Source of the DNA: Gemmatimonadota bacterium | Lineage (GTDB): Bacteria > Gemmatimonadota > Gemmatimonadetes > Gemmatimonadales > GWC2-71-9 | Length of the DNA stretch: 64,000 bases | NCBI GenBank assembly: GCA_022563595.1 | Contig: JADFNB010000009.1 | Span: forward strand, 1 to 64,000 | Direction of reading: 5' to 3' | Shown: one piece after another, positions 9,963-18,994 of the stretch | How positions within the stretch are numbered: position 1 is the first letter of the stretch | How the letters are laid out: each line of letters starts with the position of its first letter | Notes under the pieces: model-generated | What the model saw: the letters and a program-made list of their open reading frames with translations, nothing else | The model's database searches: none | Told to the model about the DNA's origin: nothing | Made by a program: the position numbers and the translations under genes

Positions 9963-10907
9963 TTACGCCCGCGGATGCGCCTGCTGATAGACCTTCTTCA
10001 GGCGCTCCTTACTGGTATGAGTATATACCTGTGTGGTGCTCAGTGAGCTATGCCCCAGCAGTTCCTGGACGGCACGCAGGTCGGCGCCGGCGTCGAGCAG
10101 GTGTGTCGCGAAGCTGTGCCGGAAGCTGTGCACACGCAATCCGGCGCGCTCGCCCAGCAAACTGAGGAATCCCCGTACGACCCGCTGCACGCCCCGAGGC
10201 GAGAGTCTCCTCCCGGTGCGGGACAGGAAGAGCGCCCGATGGTCGCCGCGCCCCGAGTGGAGACGCGAGAGCAGCGTTTCCCGCTCGTGCTCGTAGTGCC
10301 GCAGCGCCCGCTCAGCGTAGCTCCCCAGCGGCAGGATCCGCTCCTTGCGGCCCTTCCCCCGCACCTTCACCTGATCCGATACCACGTCGAGGTCGCTCAG
10401 GTTGAGTCCGGCCAGTTCCGCCAGACGCATACCGGTACCGTAGAAAAGCTCCAGGATGGCCAGATCACGGAGCGCGCGAAAGCCACCCGCTTGCGCGGCT
10501 GTCTCCGCCAAGGCGAAGATCTCGTCCACCTGGCCACGGGTCATGACCGACGGAAGGCGGCGTTCCGCTTTGGGGAGCCGGACGCTCCTGGCGGGGTTCG
10601 CCTCCACGCCGTGCCGCTGGTTCAAGAACCGGTAGAAGGTGCGGACCCCGGATACGCACCTGGCGATGGAGCGTTTCGCCTGTCCGCGCCGGGCCAGCTC
10701 ACCCATGAAGCTGCGCATGGCGAGCCGGTCGATCGTGGTCCAGCGCCAGCGTCGCGGCCCGCCGAAATACTCGTCGGCAAACGCCTGGAAACGCGCCAGG
10801 TCGCGGCCGTATGCCTTGATGGTATTCGGCGAGTCATTCCGCTCCTTCGTCAGGAAGGTGAGGAACTCCTCGATCTCCGGCCTGAGCGGATCGTCTCGCC
10901 TCGTCAC
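9963..10907 (-). CDS. xerC: Tyrosine recombinase XerC
   Basis: Site-specific recombinase that, with a partner, resolves chromosome dimers at dif. 314 residues: an N-terminal SAM-like DNA-binding domain (about 10-100) and a catalytic domain with the full set Arg161, Lys185, His260, Arg263, His286 and nucleophile Tyr295. The GTG start overlaps the TGA of trmFO (GTGA), implying translational coupling. No dif-like site was recognised in the window. The position in a topA-trmFO-xerC-hslVU block matches the CodV/XerC type. Confidence 0.93.
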   Translation of the reverse strand: MTRRDDPLRPEIEEFLTFLTKERNDSPNTIKAYGRDLARFQAFADEYFGGPRRWRWTTIDRLAMRSFMGELARRGQAKRSIARCVSGVRTFYRFLNQRHGVEANPARSVRLPKAERRLPSVMTRGQVDEIFALAETAAQAGGFRALRDLAILELFYGTGMRLAELAGLNLSDLDVVSDQVKVRGKGRKERILPLGSYAERALRHYEHERETLLSRLHSGRGDHRALFLSRTGRRLSPRGVQRVVRGFLSLLGERAGLRVHSFRHSFATHLLDAGADLRAVQELLGHSSLSTTQVYTHTSKERLKKVYQQAHPRA

Positions 10908-12217
10908 ACCGGCTGTACCGTCAGCTCCCGCCCGAACGCCTGCGTCGCGGCGAGGGCGCGTTCCGCCATGCGCTGCCGCCTCAGGCGCTTGTCCCGGATG
11001 CGATCGACGAGCGGTGGCAGCAGCCCGAAGTTGGCGTTCATGGGCTGGAAGCGGGTCGGGTCGGCGTCGTGCACATACCGCACCAGTGCACCCAGCATCG
11101 TCTCCGGCGGCGGTATCAAGGGTTCGGCGCCGGCGAGCATGCGCGCCAGGTTCATGCCCGCCAGCAACCCCGTGCCGAGCGACTCCGTATAGCCTTCCAC
11201 ACCGACCAGCTGGCCCGCGAACAACATCATGTCGTCGTCACGCGCGGAGAGATGTGTCGATAGCGCCGCCGGAGAGTTCAGGTACGTGTTCCGATGGATA
11301 CTCCCCCACCGCAGGAACTCGGCTTCGGCCAGTCCGGGGATGGTGCGGAATATGCGCCGTTGGTCGGGAATGCGGAGCCGCGTCTGGAACCCCACCAGAT
11401 TCCACATCTGTGCCGCGCGGTCTTCTTGCCGCAGCTGCACGACAGCGTGTGGCTCGTGTCCGGTGCGCGGATCGGCCAGGCCGACCGGTTTCATCGGCCC
11501 GAAGCGCAGCACGTCGAGTCCCCGCCCAGCCATCTCTTCGATTGGCAGGCACCCCTCGAAGTAGGGCACCTGATCGAAGCCGTGGGCCCGGAACTGCTCG
11601 CCCGTGACCAGCGCCTCCACGAACGCGCGGTACGCGTCGGCGCCCAGCGGTGCATTGAGGTAGTCGTCGCCCGAACCCTTACCGTAACGCGACAGACGAT
11701 AGAGGCGACCGTGATCGAGCGACTCCGCAGCAACGATCGGCGCGATAGCGTCGTAGAACGCGAGCGACTCGGCCCCCAAGTGCCGCGAGATCGTCTCGGC
11801 GAGTGCGGCCGAGGTGAGCGGGCCCGTTGCGATCACCGCCGGTGACGGCAACTCGACTATCTCGTCGCGCACCACACGGATCCTGGGGTGGGAGGTGACG
11901 CGTCGCGTCACCTCCTCACTAAATATCCCGCGGTCGACGGCTAGGGCGGTACCGCCCGGCACGCGCGCGCCGTCGGCCACCTCCAGGAGCAGGCTGCCGA
12001 GCAGGCGCAGTTCCGCTTTCAGCAGACCGTGCGCGTTGGTGAGTTCCGTGGACTTGAAGGTGTTGCTGCAGACGATCTCGGCGAGCCGATCGGTCTGGTG
12101 TGCCGGGGTGGTCACAACCGGGCGCATTTCGTGGAGGACGACGTCGATTCCGCGCTCCGCGAGCGCCCACGCGGCCTCGCACCCCGCCAGGCCGCCTCCC
12201 ACGACGGTCGCGTTCAC
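10904..12217 (-). CDS. trmFO: TrmFO, folate-dependent tRNA m5U54 methyltransferase
   Basis: FAD- and methylenetetrahydrofolate-dependent enzyme that makes ribothymidine 54 in the tRNA T-loop. 437 residues starting with VNATVVGGGLAGCEAAW, an FAD-binding GGGLAG (7-12), then HEMRP and CSNTFKS, all typical. The frame is open far upstream inside topA, but those residues are a shadow of TopA zinc-finger coding. The GTG chosen overlaps the topA stop (GTGA), the same arrangement as at the trmFO-xerC junction. Confidence 0.93.
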   Translation of the reverse strand: MNATVVGGGLAGCEAAWALAERGIDVVLHEMRPVVTTPAHQTDRLAEIVCSNTFKSTELTNAHGLLKAELRLLGSLLLEVADGARVPGGTALAVDRGIFSEEVTRRVTSHPRIRVVRDEIVELPSPAVIATGPLTSAALAETISRHLGAESLAFYDAIAPIVAAESLDHGRLYRLSRYGKGSGDDYLNAPLGADAYRAFVEALVTGEQFRAHGFDQVPYFEGCLPIEEMAGRGLDVLRFGPMKPVGLADPRTGHEPHAVVQLRQEDRAAQMWNLVGFQTRLRIPDQRRIFRTIPGLAEAEFLRWGSIHRNTYLNSPAALSTHLSARDDDMMLFAGQLVGVEGYTESLGTGLLAGMNLARMLAGAEPLIPPPETMLGALVRYVHDADPTRFQPMNANFGLLPPLVDRIRDKRLRRQRMAERALAATQAFGRELTVQPV

Positions 12218-14496
12218 TTGGCCGCGGTGGCCGGAGCCTCCTCCTCCACGACGAACTCGTTCCCGCACTTGAGGCAACGTAGGAAATCTCCGCGCGTTTT
12301 CGTCGACCGCTGCTCGGCGCCGACGAACCCGCAGACCGGGCACGGCACCGGTTTGGGCAGAAACCAGCTGGAGAACTCGCAATCCGGATAGCGCGAACAC
12401 CCGTAAAAGGTGCGCCCCCGACGGGTACGCCGGGCTACCAGCTCGCCTTTCTCGCAGTCGGGGCACTTGACGCCTAGGGGAATCGGTCGCGTGTGCTTGC
12501 ACTTGGGGTACTGGGTGCAGGCAAGGAACTCGCCGTACCGGCCTGTCTTGATGACCATCGGCGCGCCGCACTCGCGACAGACCTCGTCGGTCGGCCGGTC
12601 GGGCACCTTGTCGCGCTTGATGGGTTTCGTGAAGCGGCACTCCGGATAGTTGGCGCACGCAACGAACGGGCCGAACCGGCCGCTCTTCAACGTCAGCTTG
12701 CCGCCGCACTCGGGACACGGTTCCTTCTCGATGTCGCCCACGTCGTGCGCCTCACGGATCATCGCCGCGGTGTCGACGTTCGCCAGCGCCTCGGCAAACG
12801 GCCCGTAGAAGTTGCGGAGCACATCGGTCCATTGGAGATCCCCCTCCTCCACCCTGTCCAACTCGTTCTCCATCTCGGAGGTGAACTCGACGTTGAAGAT
12901 GTCGGGGAACCGGCTGATCATTACCCGCGCCACCGTCTCTCCCAGCTCGGTAGGCTGGAACCGACGGTGTTCTATCACCACATAGTCCCGCTGGCGCAAC
13001 GTCGACACAATCGAGCTGTACGTGCTCGGCCGGCCGATCCCCAGCTCCTCCAGCTCCTTGACCAGGCTGGCTTCGCTGTACCGCGGTGGTGGTTCCGTGA
13101 AATGCTGTGTGGGCGTTATCTGCCTTACCTTGGCCGCATCACCCTCCTGCAACGCGGGCACCGGCTTCAGATCCTCCAGCGTCTGGGGATCCTCCGCTTC
13201 ACGGCCTTCGTGATAGACGGCGTGGTAGCCATTGAACAGCACGATCGATCCTGTCGCGCGGAACAGGTACTTGCCGATCTCGAAGTCGATCGTGGTCGTG
13301 TCGTACACGGCCGGCATCATCTGCGACGCCACGAACCGGCGCCAGATGAGCTGGTACAACTTGAACTGGTCTGGGCTGAGCGATTTCTTGAGCTGTTCGG
13401 GCCGCCGGGTGACGTCCGCCGGTCTGATCGCCTCGTGGGCATCCTGCGTGCGTGCCGACTTTTTGTTGGCATAGATGATCGGCTTCTCCGGCAGGTAATC
13501 CTGCTCGTACGTCTGGGCGATGAAGGTCCGTACGGCTTCGAGCCCGCTTGCCGCCACACGGGTGGAGTCCGTGCGCATGTACGTAATGAGCCCTACAGCC
13601 CCTTCGGAACCGATCTCCAGGCCCTCGTACAGCTGTTGCGCAACCCGCATCGTGCGTTGCGAAGAGAAACCGAGCTGCTTCGACGCCTCCTGCTGCAACG
13701 TGCTGGTGGTGAACGCTGCGAATGGAAACCTGCGACGCTTGCGACGCGATACCGCCGTCACGGTGAACGGCTTGCCGGTAACGGCGTTGACCACCTTGCT
13801 CGCTGCGGCTTTTGTTGGGAGATTCGGCTTCTTGCCGCCCACCTTGTGGAGCTTGGCCTGGAACTTCTTCCGCTTCGCCTCCAGATCCGCTTCGATCGTC
13901 CAGTATTCCTTCGGCTCGAAGGCGCGGACCGCCTGCTCCCGTTCCACGATGAGCCGCAGTGCCACCGTCTGCACCCGCCCCGCCGACAGCCCGGTCTTCA
14001 CCGATTTCCAGAGCAGCGGGCTGGCCTTGTACCCCACGAGCCGGTCGAGAATGCGGCGCGCTTGTTGCGCCTCGACCTTACGGTCGTCGATCTGCACCGG
14101 ACTCCGCATGGCCGCGCGGACGGCATCCTTGGTGATCTCGTGGAGCAGGACCCGGCGGATATCTAGCCCGCTGCCCAATTGCTCGGCGACATGCCATGCG
14201 ATCGCCTCACCCTCGCGATCAGGGTCGGTCGCCAGGTAGACCGAACCTGCCGACTCAGCAGCCCGCTTGAGTTCGGCAATGGTCTTCGCCTTACCACGGA
14301 TGGTGACGTACTTCGGCGCGAAATTATTGTCTACGTCGACGCCCAGCTCACGTTGCGGCAGATCCCGGATGTGACCCACCGTCGCTTTGACGGTGAACCC
14401 CTTGAACTCGTTGCCGAGGTTCTTGAGGTATTTCCCCACCGTCTTCGCCTTGGTGGGTGATTCCACCACCACCAGGGTAGTTTTCCCTCTTGCCAT
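12214..14496 (-). CDS. topA: DNA topoisomerase I
   Basis: Type IA topoisomerase that relaxes negative supercoils. The Toprim domain begins TLVVVESPTKAKT and has DPDREGEA (about 91-98); the active-site tyrosine is about Tyr306 in ITYMRTDSTR. The C-terminal part has four Cys4 zinc modules (CPECGG, CRECGA, CPDCEK and CPVCGF, each with a matching later Cys pair). 760 residues from the ATG at 14496; a GTG 11 codons upstream is also possible, but GAGAGG precedes the ATG. It leads the block topA-trmFO-xerC-hslV-hslU, with a 222-base upstream region that should hold the promoter. Confidence 0.95.
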   Translation of the reverse strand: MARGKTTLVVVESPTKAKTVGKYLKNLGNEFKGFTVKATVGHIRDLPQRELGVDVDNNFAPKYVTIRGKAKTIAELKRAAESAGSVYLATDPDREGEAIAWHVAEQLGSGLDIRRVLLHEITKDAVRAAMRSPVQIDDRKVEAQQARRILDRLVGYKASPLLWKSVKTGLSAGRVQTVALRLIVEREQAVRAFEPKEYWTIEADLEAKRKKFQAKLHKVGGKKPNLPTKAAASKVVNAVTGKPFTVTAVSRRKRRRFPFAAFTTSTLQQEASKQLGFSSQRTMRVAQQLYEGLEIGSEGAVGLITYMRTDSTRVAASGLEAVRTFIAQTYEQDYLPEKPIIYANKKSARTQDAHEAIRPADVTRRPEQLKKSLSPDQFKLYQLIWRRFVASQMMPAVYDTTTIDFEIGKYLFRATGSIVLFNGYHAVYHEGREAEDPQTLEDLKPVPALQEGDAAKVRQITPTQHFTEPPPRYSEASLVKELEELGIGRPSTYSSIVSTLRQRDYVVIEHRRFQPTELGETVARVMISRFPDIFNVEFTSEMENELDRVEEGDLQWTDVLRNFYGPFAEALANVDTAAMIREAHDVGDIEKEPCPECGGKLTLKSGRFGPFVACANYPECRFTKPIKRDKVPDRPTDEVCRECGAPMVIKTGRYGEFLACTQYPKCKHTRPIPLGVKCPDCEKGELVARRTRRGRTFYGCSRYPDCEFSSWFLPKPVPCPVCGFVGAEQRSTKTRGDFLRCLKCGNEFVVEEEAPATAAK

Positions 14497-14718
14497 ATGC
14501 CTCTCGAAGTCGTCTCGCGGCGTTGTCACGTCGCCGCAATTCTATGGTCTTACCGTACGCCGGACCGCTCAACCTGGCCTCAACGCATGAGTCCCGAAGG
14601 TCCGAACGGCCTAGCGGGAACCGGAACTCCTGTCCTAGGCCGGTGACACACGCTATTGTTTTACAACAACTTACACCGCCAAGAACCGCCAAATCCGCAG
14701 TCCGGTCGCTAGGACTAA

Positions 14719-15231
14719 TTACCATCGACCCCGCTCTCGCGCAAGCGCCGCGACCTCGGCGGCTACCTGCGCGGGCGAGCGCTCGTCGGTGACGACCATT
14801 ACGTCCGCCCGCCGATAGAACTGTTCGCGTTGGGCCAGGAGGTCTGCGACTGCGGTGGCCGGGTCACCTTGGATCAGGGGTCGGTTGTCTCCAGCGGCGG
14901 TGCGGGCCGCAGCCACGGTGGGAGTGGTATAAAGGTATAGGACCAGCGCATCGGCCGCCGCTTCCAGGTTGCCTTCCTGCGCCGCCCATCCACCACCAGC
15001 CCCGATCACCGCGGGCTCACCAGCCAGGGCGCGCCGCATCGCAGCACGTTCCAGGTCCCGGAAACCGGGTTCGCCAATCCGTTGGAACAGGTCCGGGATG
15101 GTGGCGCCCTCGTGCCGCTCGATCTCCTCGTCGAGATCGAGGAACGGTGCCGCGAGGGTCACGGCCACCAGACGCCCGACCGTCGTCTTGCCGGCCCCCG
15201 GCAATCCTATCAGGATGAGGTGACGCCTCAC
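14719..15231 (-). CDS. aroK: Shikimate kinase
   Basis: Phosphorylates shikimate at O3 in the aromatic amino acid pathway. 170 residues with Walker A GLPGAGKTT (9-17), the LDLDEEIE shikimate/magnesium segment, FRDLERAAM, the GAGGGW loop and the lid region GDNRPLI. Its ATG overlaps the aroC stop (4 bases), so the two consecutive-pathway enzymes are cotranslated. Confidence 0.93.
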   Translation of the reverse strand: MRRHLILIGLPGAGKTTVGRLVAVTLAAPFLDLDEEIERHEGATIPDLFQRIGEPGFRDLERAAMRRALAGEPAVIGAGGGWAAQEGNLEAAADALVLYLYTTPTVAAARTAAGDNRPLIQGDPATAVADLLAQREQFYRRADVMVVTDERSPAQVAAEVAALARERGRW

Positions 15232-16430
15232 GGGTCATCGGAGGGGCGCGGGAAGCGCCGTTCAAGCTCCCTGCGGTACCGCTCGATGGCGGCGAGCATC
15301 TCGCCCAGCGAGTCACCCCCGAATTTCTCCACCATCACGTCTGCGAGCATCAGGGCGAGCATCGCCTCGGTGATCACCCCTAGTGCCGGCACGGCGGTCA
15401 CATCGGACCGCTCCGACTGGGCCTTGGCGGGACTGCCGGAGCCCAAGTCCACCGTATCGAGCGGCCGCATCAACGTCGAGATCGGCTTCTTCGCCACCCG
15501 CACGACCACCGGAGCGCCCGTCGTCATGCCTCCCTCCAGACCTCCGGCGTTGTTCGCTCCCCGAGTGAAGCCGCCCATCATAGTTGCATCACCGGTCGTT
15601 ATGGGATCGTGCACTGCGGAGCCGGGGCGTCGCGCCGCCTCGAAGCCCAGGCCGATCGCGACCCCTTTGACGGCTGGAATGGAGAGCATCGCCTGAGCGA
15701 TGCGTCCATCCAGTTTGCGGTCCCAGGAAACGTGCGATCCCAGCCCGACGATGACGCCTCGCGCGACCACCTCGACGACGCCGCCGAGTGTGTCACCCGC
15801 CCGCTGCGCCGCGTCGATCGCCGCTACCATCTCGGCAGTTGCATCGGCGTCGAGACAGCGTACCGGCGATGCGTCGGCGGCGGCGTTGAGCGGCTGCGGG
15901 AGGGTGTCCGGAACCGATGCCACGATCCCGCCCAGTTCCACGACGTGGCTTCCGATCTCAACTCCGGTCTGCGCCAGCAGTGTACGGCAGACCGCTCCGC
16001 AGGCGACCCGCGCCGCGGTCTCCCGTGCACTCGCGCGCTCCAGGATGTCCCGCGCGTCCGACCGGCCATACTTCAGCACGCCGACCAGATCGGCGTGTCC
16101 GGGTCGCGGGCGCTGGACCCGGCGGCGGCGGGCGGGGCTGCCGGCGGGGTCCGGCTCCGGCGCCATGACGTCGGCCCAGTTCTCCCAATCGCGGTTCCTG
16201 ATCTGGAGCGTTATCGGCGAGCCCAGCGTCTCGCCCGCACGCACACCGCTCAGTATCTCCACCCGGTCCGATTCTATCTTCATGCGGGCGCCGCGCCCGT
16301 GGCCCTGCATGCGCCGCGCGAGATCACAATCGATGTCGTCGGCGATGAGCGGAAGTCCTGCCGGTATCCCTTCCAGGATCGCTACCAGCGCTTTGCCGTG
16401 TGATTCTCCGGCGGTCGTAAACCGGATCAT
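15228..16430 (-). CDS. aroC: Chorismate synthase
   Basis: Converts EPSP to chorismate with reduced FMN. 400 residues from the ATG giving MIRFTTAGESHGKAL, the classic N-terminus; a GTG five codons upstream is less likely because GTGAGG lies at a good distance before the ATG. Other marks are QGHGRGARM, the RPRPGHADL loop, GRSDARDILERASARETAARVA and the late GGMTTGAP. aroK overlaps its stop. The terminator at 16462-16491 separates it from the pilus operon upstream. Confidence 0.95.
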   Translation of the reverse strand: MIRFTTAGESHGKALVAILEGIPAGLPLIADDIDCDLARRMQGHGRGARMKIESDRVEILSGVRAGETLGSPITLQIRNRDWENWADVMAPEPDPAGSPARRRRVQRPRPGHADLVGVLKYGRSDARDILERASARETAARVACGAVCRTLLAQTGVEIGSHVVELGGIVASVPDTLPQPLNAAADASPVRCLDADATAEMVAAIDAAQRAGDTLGGVVEVVARGVIVGLGSHVSWDRKLDGRIAQAMLSIPAVKGVAIGLGFEAARRPGSAVHDPITTGDATMMGGFTRGANNAGGLEGGMTTGAPVVVRVAKKPISTLMRPLDTVDLGSGSPAKAQSERSDVTAVPALGVITEAMLALMLADVMVEKFGGDSLGEMLAAIERYRRELERRFPRPSDDP

Positions 16431-16461
16431 GTCAAACTGCCTCACTGTCTCCCGACGAAGA

Positions 16462-16491
16462 AGAAGCCCGACCGCTGATGGTCGGGCTTCT
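16462..16491 (-). terminator. Rho-independent terminator of the pilMNOPQ-lipoprotein operon
   Basis: A perfect 12-base-pair stem (AGAAGCCCGACC on the plus strand) with a 6-base loop. Read on the minus strand it is followed by a pyrimidine-rich TTCTTCTTCG run. It sits 28 bases after the stop of the large lipoprotein gene and just ahead of aroC, so it probably ends the pilus transcript. Confidence 0.85.
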
Positions 16492-16518
16492 ATGGTAACT
16501 CCGGCGCGTGCGGTCGGG

Positions 16519-18981
16519 CTACTGGTTGCCCGGATCCCATTTGGACGGGAACGGGTTGGTAACGAACCCGGCCGGGAACCGCACCATCACCACACCCCTC
16601 GCTGTGACCCCGATGATGACCTGATCGCCGGATGCCAGGCGTGCGGCACGCAGCGGGCCGATGATCGGGTCGCGAATCGGGATGCTGGCGATGCGCCGAT
16701 AGAACCACGTGTCCACGATGTCGATGATCGGATCGCCGCGGGCCACGAACACCAACCGATCATTCGGATCGAGCGCGCCCCCGTCGGTCCCCGGCGTGCC
16801 ACCCTGTCTCGCGTCGAACCGGTGGTCGAAATTCAGGTCCATACCTGGATTGGCGCCTTCGGCCGCGAACGATCCGGTGAGGCGGAGGGCTTCGTCGAGC
16901 ACGTAGATGGAGTCAGCGCGAATCAGGTTCGTGAGCCCGTTGAAGTTGATCCCCACCGAGCGCACCGGGATCGCCGTGTTCGAGATGAAGTCCCGCACAC
17001 GGAACGCGGTTGAGATCCCCTGGTCACGCTCGATCGGACCCGCGAACGGTACGCCCTGCACAAGGGCCGCGCAGTTCGCCCGTACTATCCCGCCGAGCGA
17101 GCTGTATCCGATAGCGCGCGCGAAGCCGATGGAGGGTTCGATGATGCCACCCTCTCCCACGATCGCGTGGGTGAAGTCGCCCGAGTTGCGGACGAACGTA
17201 GATTCCGCGAACGCTATCTGCCGCCTGTCGACGGTGACACCGCACGCCGCGGACACGGATGTCTCAAGCGCTATGCCGGGGCCGCGATCGATCAAGATCT
17301 GCAGCGTATCCGAGACCGTTGATGGCGGGATCTCGGCCTGCTCCCAGAAGAAGTGGGACTGCGGTGCCGGGGACGTGAGGTTCTCCCATCTCACCGTGCC
17401 ACGTTCCCGGTAGAAGATCCCCTGGTCGATCGTCGGGGTGGTGGAGTACACCGCGTAGATGCTGTCGGCGAAACACGCCGAGCCCACACCCGCCTGGGGG
17501 ATACAAGTCGCGGCGAGGAATTCCGGACGATCGGAGAAGTCGAACTCGTCGATCTTGATCTTGATCAGTCCGTTGGCCGGGTCGACTTCCGTCTGCACGA
17601 ACTGAATGATGAAGTTCGGCAGCGCGTGGCGTCGCAGTTCCTGCCGGGCGGCGACGTCGACGACCGAGATGTTCGTCCCGCCGGAGTTCGCCACCATGAT
17701 CATGTCGGCGTTGGTGCCGTTGGTGGAGCTGGGCCAGAGCGCTATGCCCCACGGCCGGGCACCGACGGGTATGCCATTGGGATCGAACGACGTGTCGGCC
17801 ACTTGGAAGATCTCGACACGATTCAACTCGACGTTGGTGAGATAGACCTCGTTCAGATTCCGGTTGTAGACGGCGTCCGCCACCCGACCGCCGAGCGGCA
17901 GTTTCTTCGTGATCCCGTTCACCACGAGTACGGTGTCACGCCGGATCGGCGCGGTCAGTGCGGTATCGATGCGCGCCTCACCCCGGTTGCCCGCCCCGTC
18001 GACGGCGAACGCCTGGATTTCGACGCTCTGGGGGAACGTAGTGAATGAGAAGTTCAGATTGTATTGCTCGGTCGCTTCGGTCAGGCCACCGCCGATAACG
18101 GTGGTGCCGCTTCCGACGGTGGCGCCGTCCGCGAGGTCGATCGCTAGCCAGCCGACTTGCTGAATCCCACTTGGGTCGGTGGCGCGCACGGTGATCGAAT
18201 CACGGACCTCGACCCGATTCCCGATGGTGAACGAGACGATAGGGGGATCTTGATCCTGGGTGATGGACTGTACGGTGACGGTCCGCGGCGAACTCGTAGC
18301 CCGGCGCCCGGACGAATCTTCCGCGAAGCCCTGGATCTCGAAGGTGCCCTCCGCCGTGGAGGCCGCTATGGCCAGCGTGTCAACGAACGTCGCGCTATCG
18401 ACCAATGGCGAGAATCCAGTCGAGTTCGAGTCCGTCACGACACCGGTGATAGTGTATCCGACCAACCGGACGCCCGTAGGCTGTTCGGCTGATACCTCGA
18501 TCAGGATCGACAAGCCCGGTGACGTAACGGCATTTGCGCTCGGCCGAATAGTCCGTACCGTGAGCGCGTCCTTGTTGACTAGGAAGAGGCTGTCGACCGC
18601 GATGGCCGTGTTGTCACTTCCGTCGATCGCCGTCGCCGTAATGACGATGACCCCGCCGGCCGTAGTGTTTGCCGGCAGTGGGATTTTGATCGGCAGGGTG
18701 GTGGAGGTTACCGCGCTAGTGAACACCGAATCTATCTGCGCCGTGAACCCGCCCGTCATTGTCACCGACACCTTACGCAGCCCGAGGTTATCCGCGGCCG
18801 AGACGCTGAACACGATCCCGTCTGACACCTGGAGAGTGTCACCCTGGGTCTTGACGATCTGGACGAGAGGCGGTGACTGATCCTCCTGGAAGCCCTGGCT
18901 CACGCGTTGTTCGTTGCACGCAGACAACAAGGCCACGCACCCGAGGGCTAGGGCGGTTCTGTGAAGCGCTCTCGATGCCAT
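16519..18981 (-). CDS. Large lipoprotein with Ig-like repeats and beta-propeller-like region
   Basis: 820 residues, function unknown. The ATG at 18981 gives a signal peptide with lipobox LLSAC, so it should be lipid-anchored in the envelope. Three Ig-like/cadherin-like units follow (roughly 35-120, 120-220, 220-330; repeated DQSPP/DQDPP and DNLG, DSSGRR, DGAGNRG turns). The middle part has YVTN/YncE-style blade motifs (NEVYLTNVELNRVEIF, MIMVANSGGTNISVVD). The C-terminus returns to propeller-like repeats. It begins 13 bases after pilQ and ends at a strong terminator, so it is the last gene of the pilMNOPQ operon. A pilus-associated or surface-binding role is an inference. Confidence 0.7.
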   Translation of the reverse strand: MASRALHRTALALGCVALLSACNEQRVSQGFQEDQSPPLVQIVKTQGDTLQVSDGIVFSVSAADNLGLRKVSVTMTGGFTAQIDSVFTSAVTSTTLPIKIPLPANTTAGGVIVITATAIDGSDNTAIAVDSLFLVNKDALTVRTIRPSANAVTSPGLSILIEVSAEQPTGVRLVGYTITGVVTDSNSTGFSPLVDSATFVDTLAIAASTAEGTFEIQGFAEDSSGRRATSSPRTVTVQSITQDQDPPIVSFTIGNRVEVRDSITVRATDPSGIQQVGWLAIDLADGATVGSGTTVIGGGLTEATEQYNLNFSFTTFPQSVEIQAFAVDGAGNRGEARIDTALTAPIRRDTVLVVNGITKKLPLGGRVADAVYNRNLNEVYLTNVELNRVEIFQVADTSFDPNGIPVGARPWGIALWPSSTNGTNADMIMVANSGGTNISVVDVAARQELRRHALPNFIIQFVQTEVDPANGLIKIKIDEFDFSDRPEFLAATCIPQAGVGSACFADSIYAVYSTTPTIDQGIFYRERGTVRWENLTSPAPQSHFFWEQAEIPPSTVSDTLQILIDRGPGIALETSVSAACGVTVDRRQIAFAESTFVRNSGDFTHAIVGEGGIIEPSIGFARAIGYSSLGGIVRANCAALVQGVPFAGPIERDQGISTAFRVRDFISNTAIPVRSVGINFNGLTNLIRADSIYVLDEALRLTGSFAAEGANPGMDLNFDHRFDARQGGTPGTDGGALDPNDRLVFVARGDPIIDIVDTWFYRRIASIPIRDPIIGPLRAARLASGDQVIIGVTARGVVMVRFPAGFVTNPFPSKWDPGNQ

Positions 18982-18994
18982 ACAGTTCTCGCTC

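Noticed and set aside
12218-12718. Long upstream extension of the trmFO frame inside topA
   Set aside because: The extension is an antisense-like shadow of TopA zinc-finger coding; the GTG at the topA stop gives the conserved TrmFO N-terminus.
14640-14690. TTGTT-TTAC-AACAA dyad upstream of topA
   Set aside because: Only 5 base pairs and no known operator; could be chance in an A/T-rich leader.
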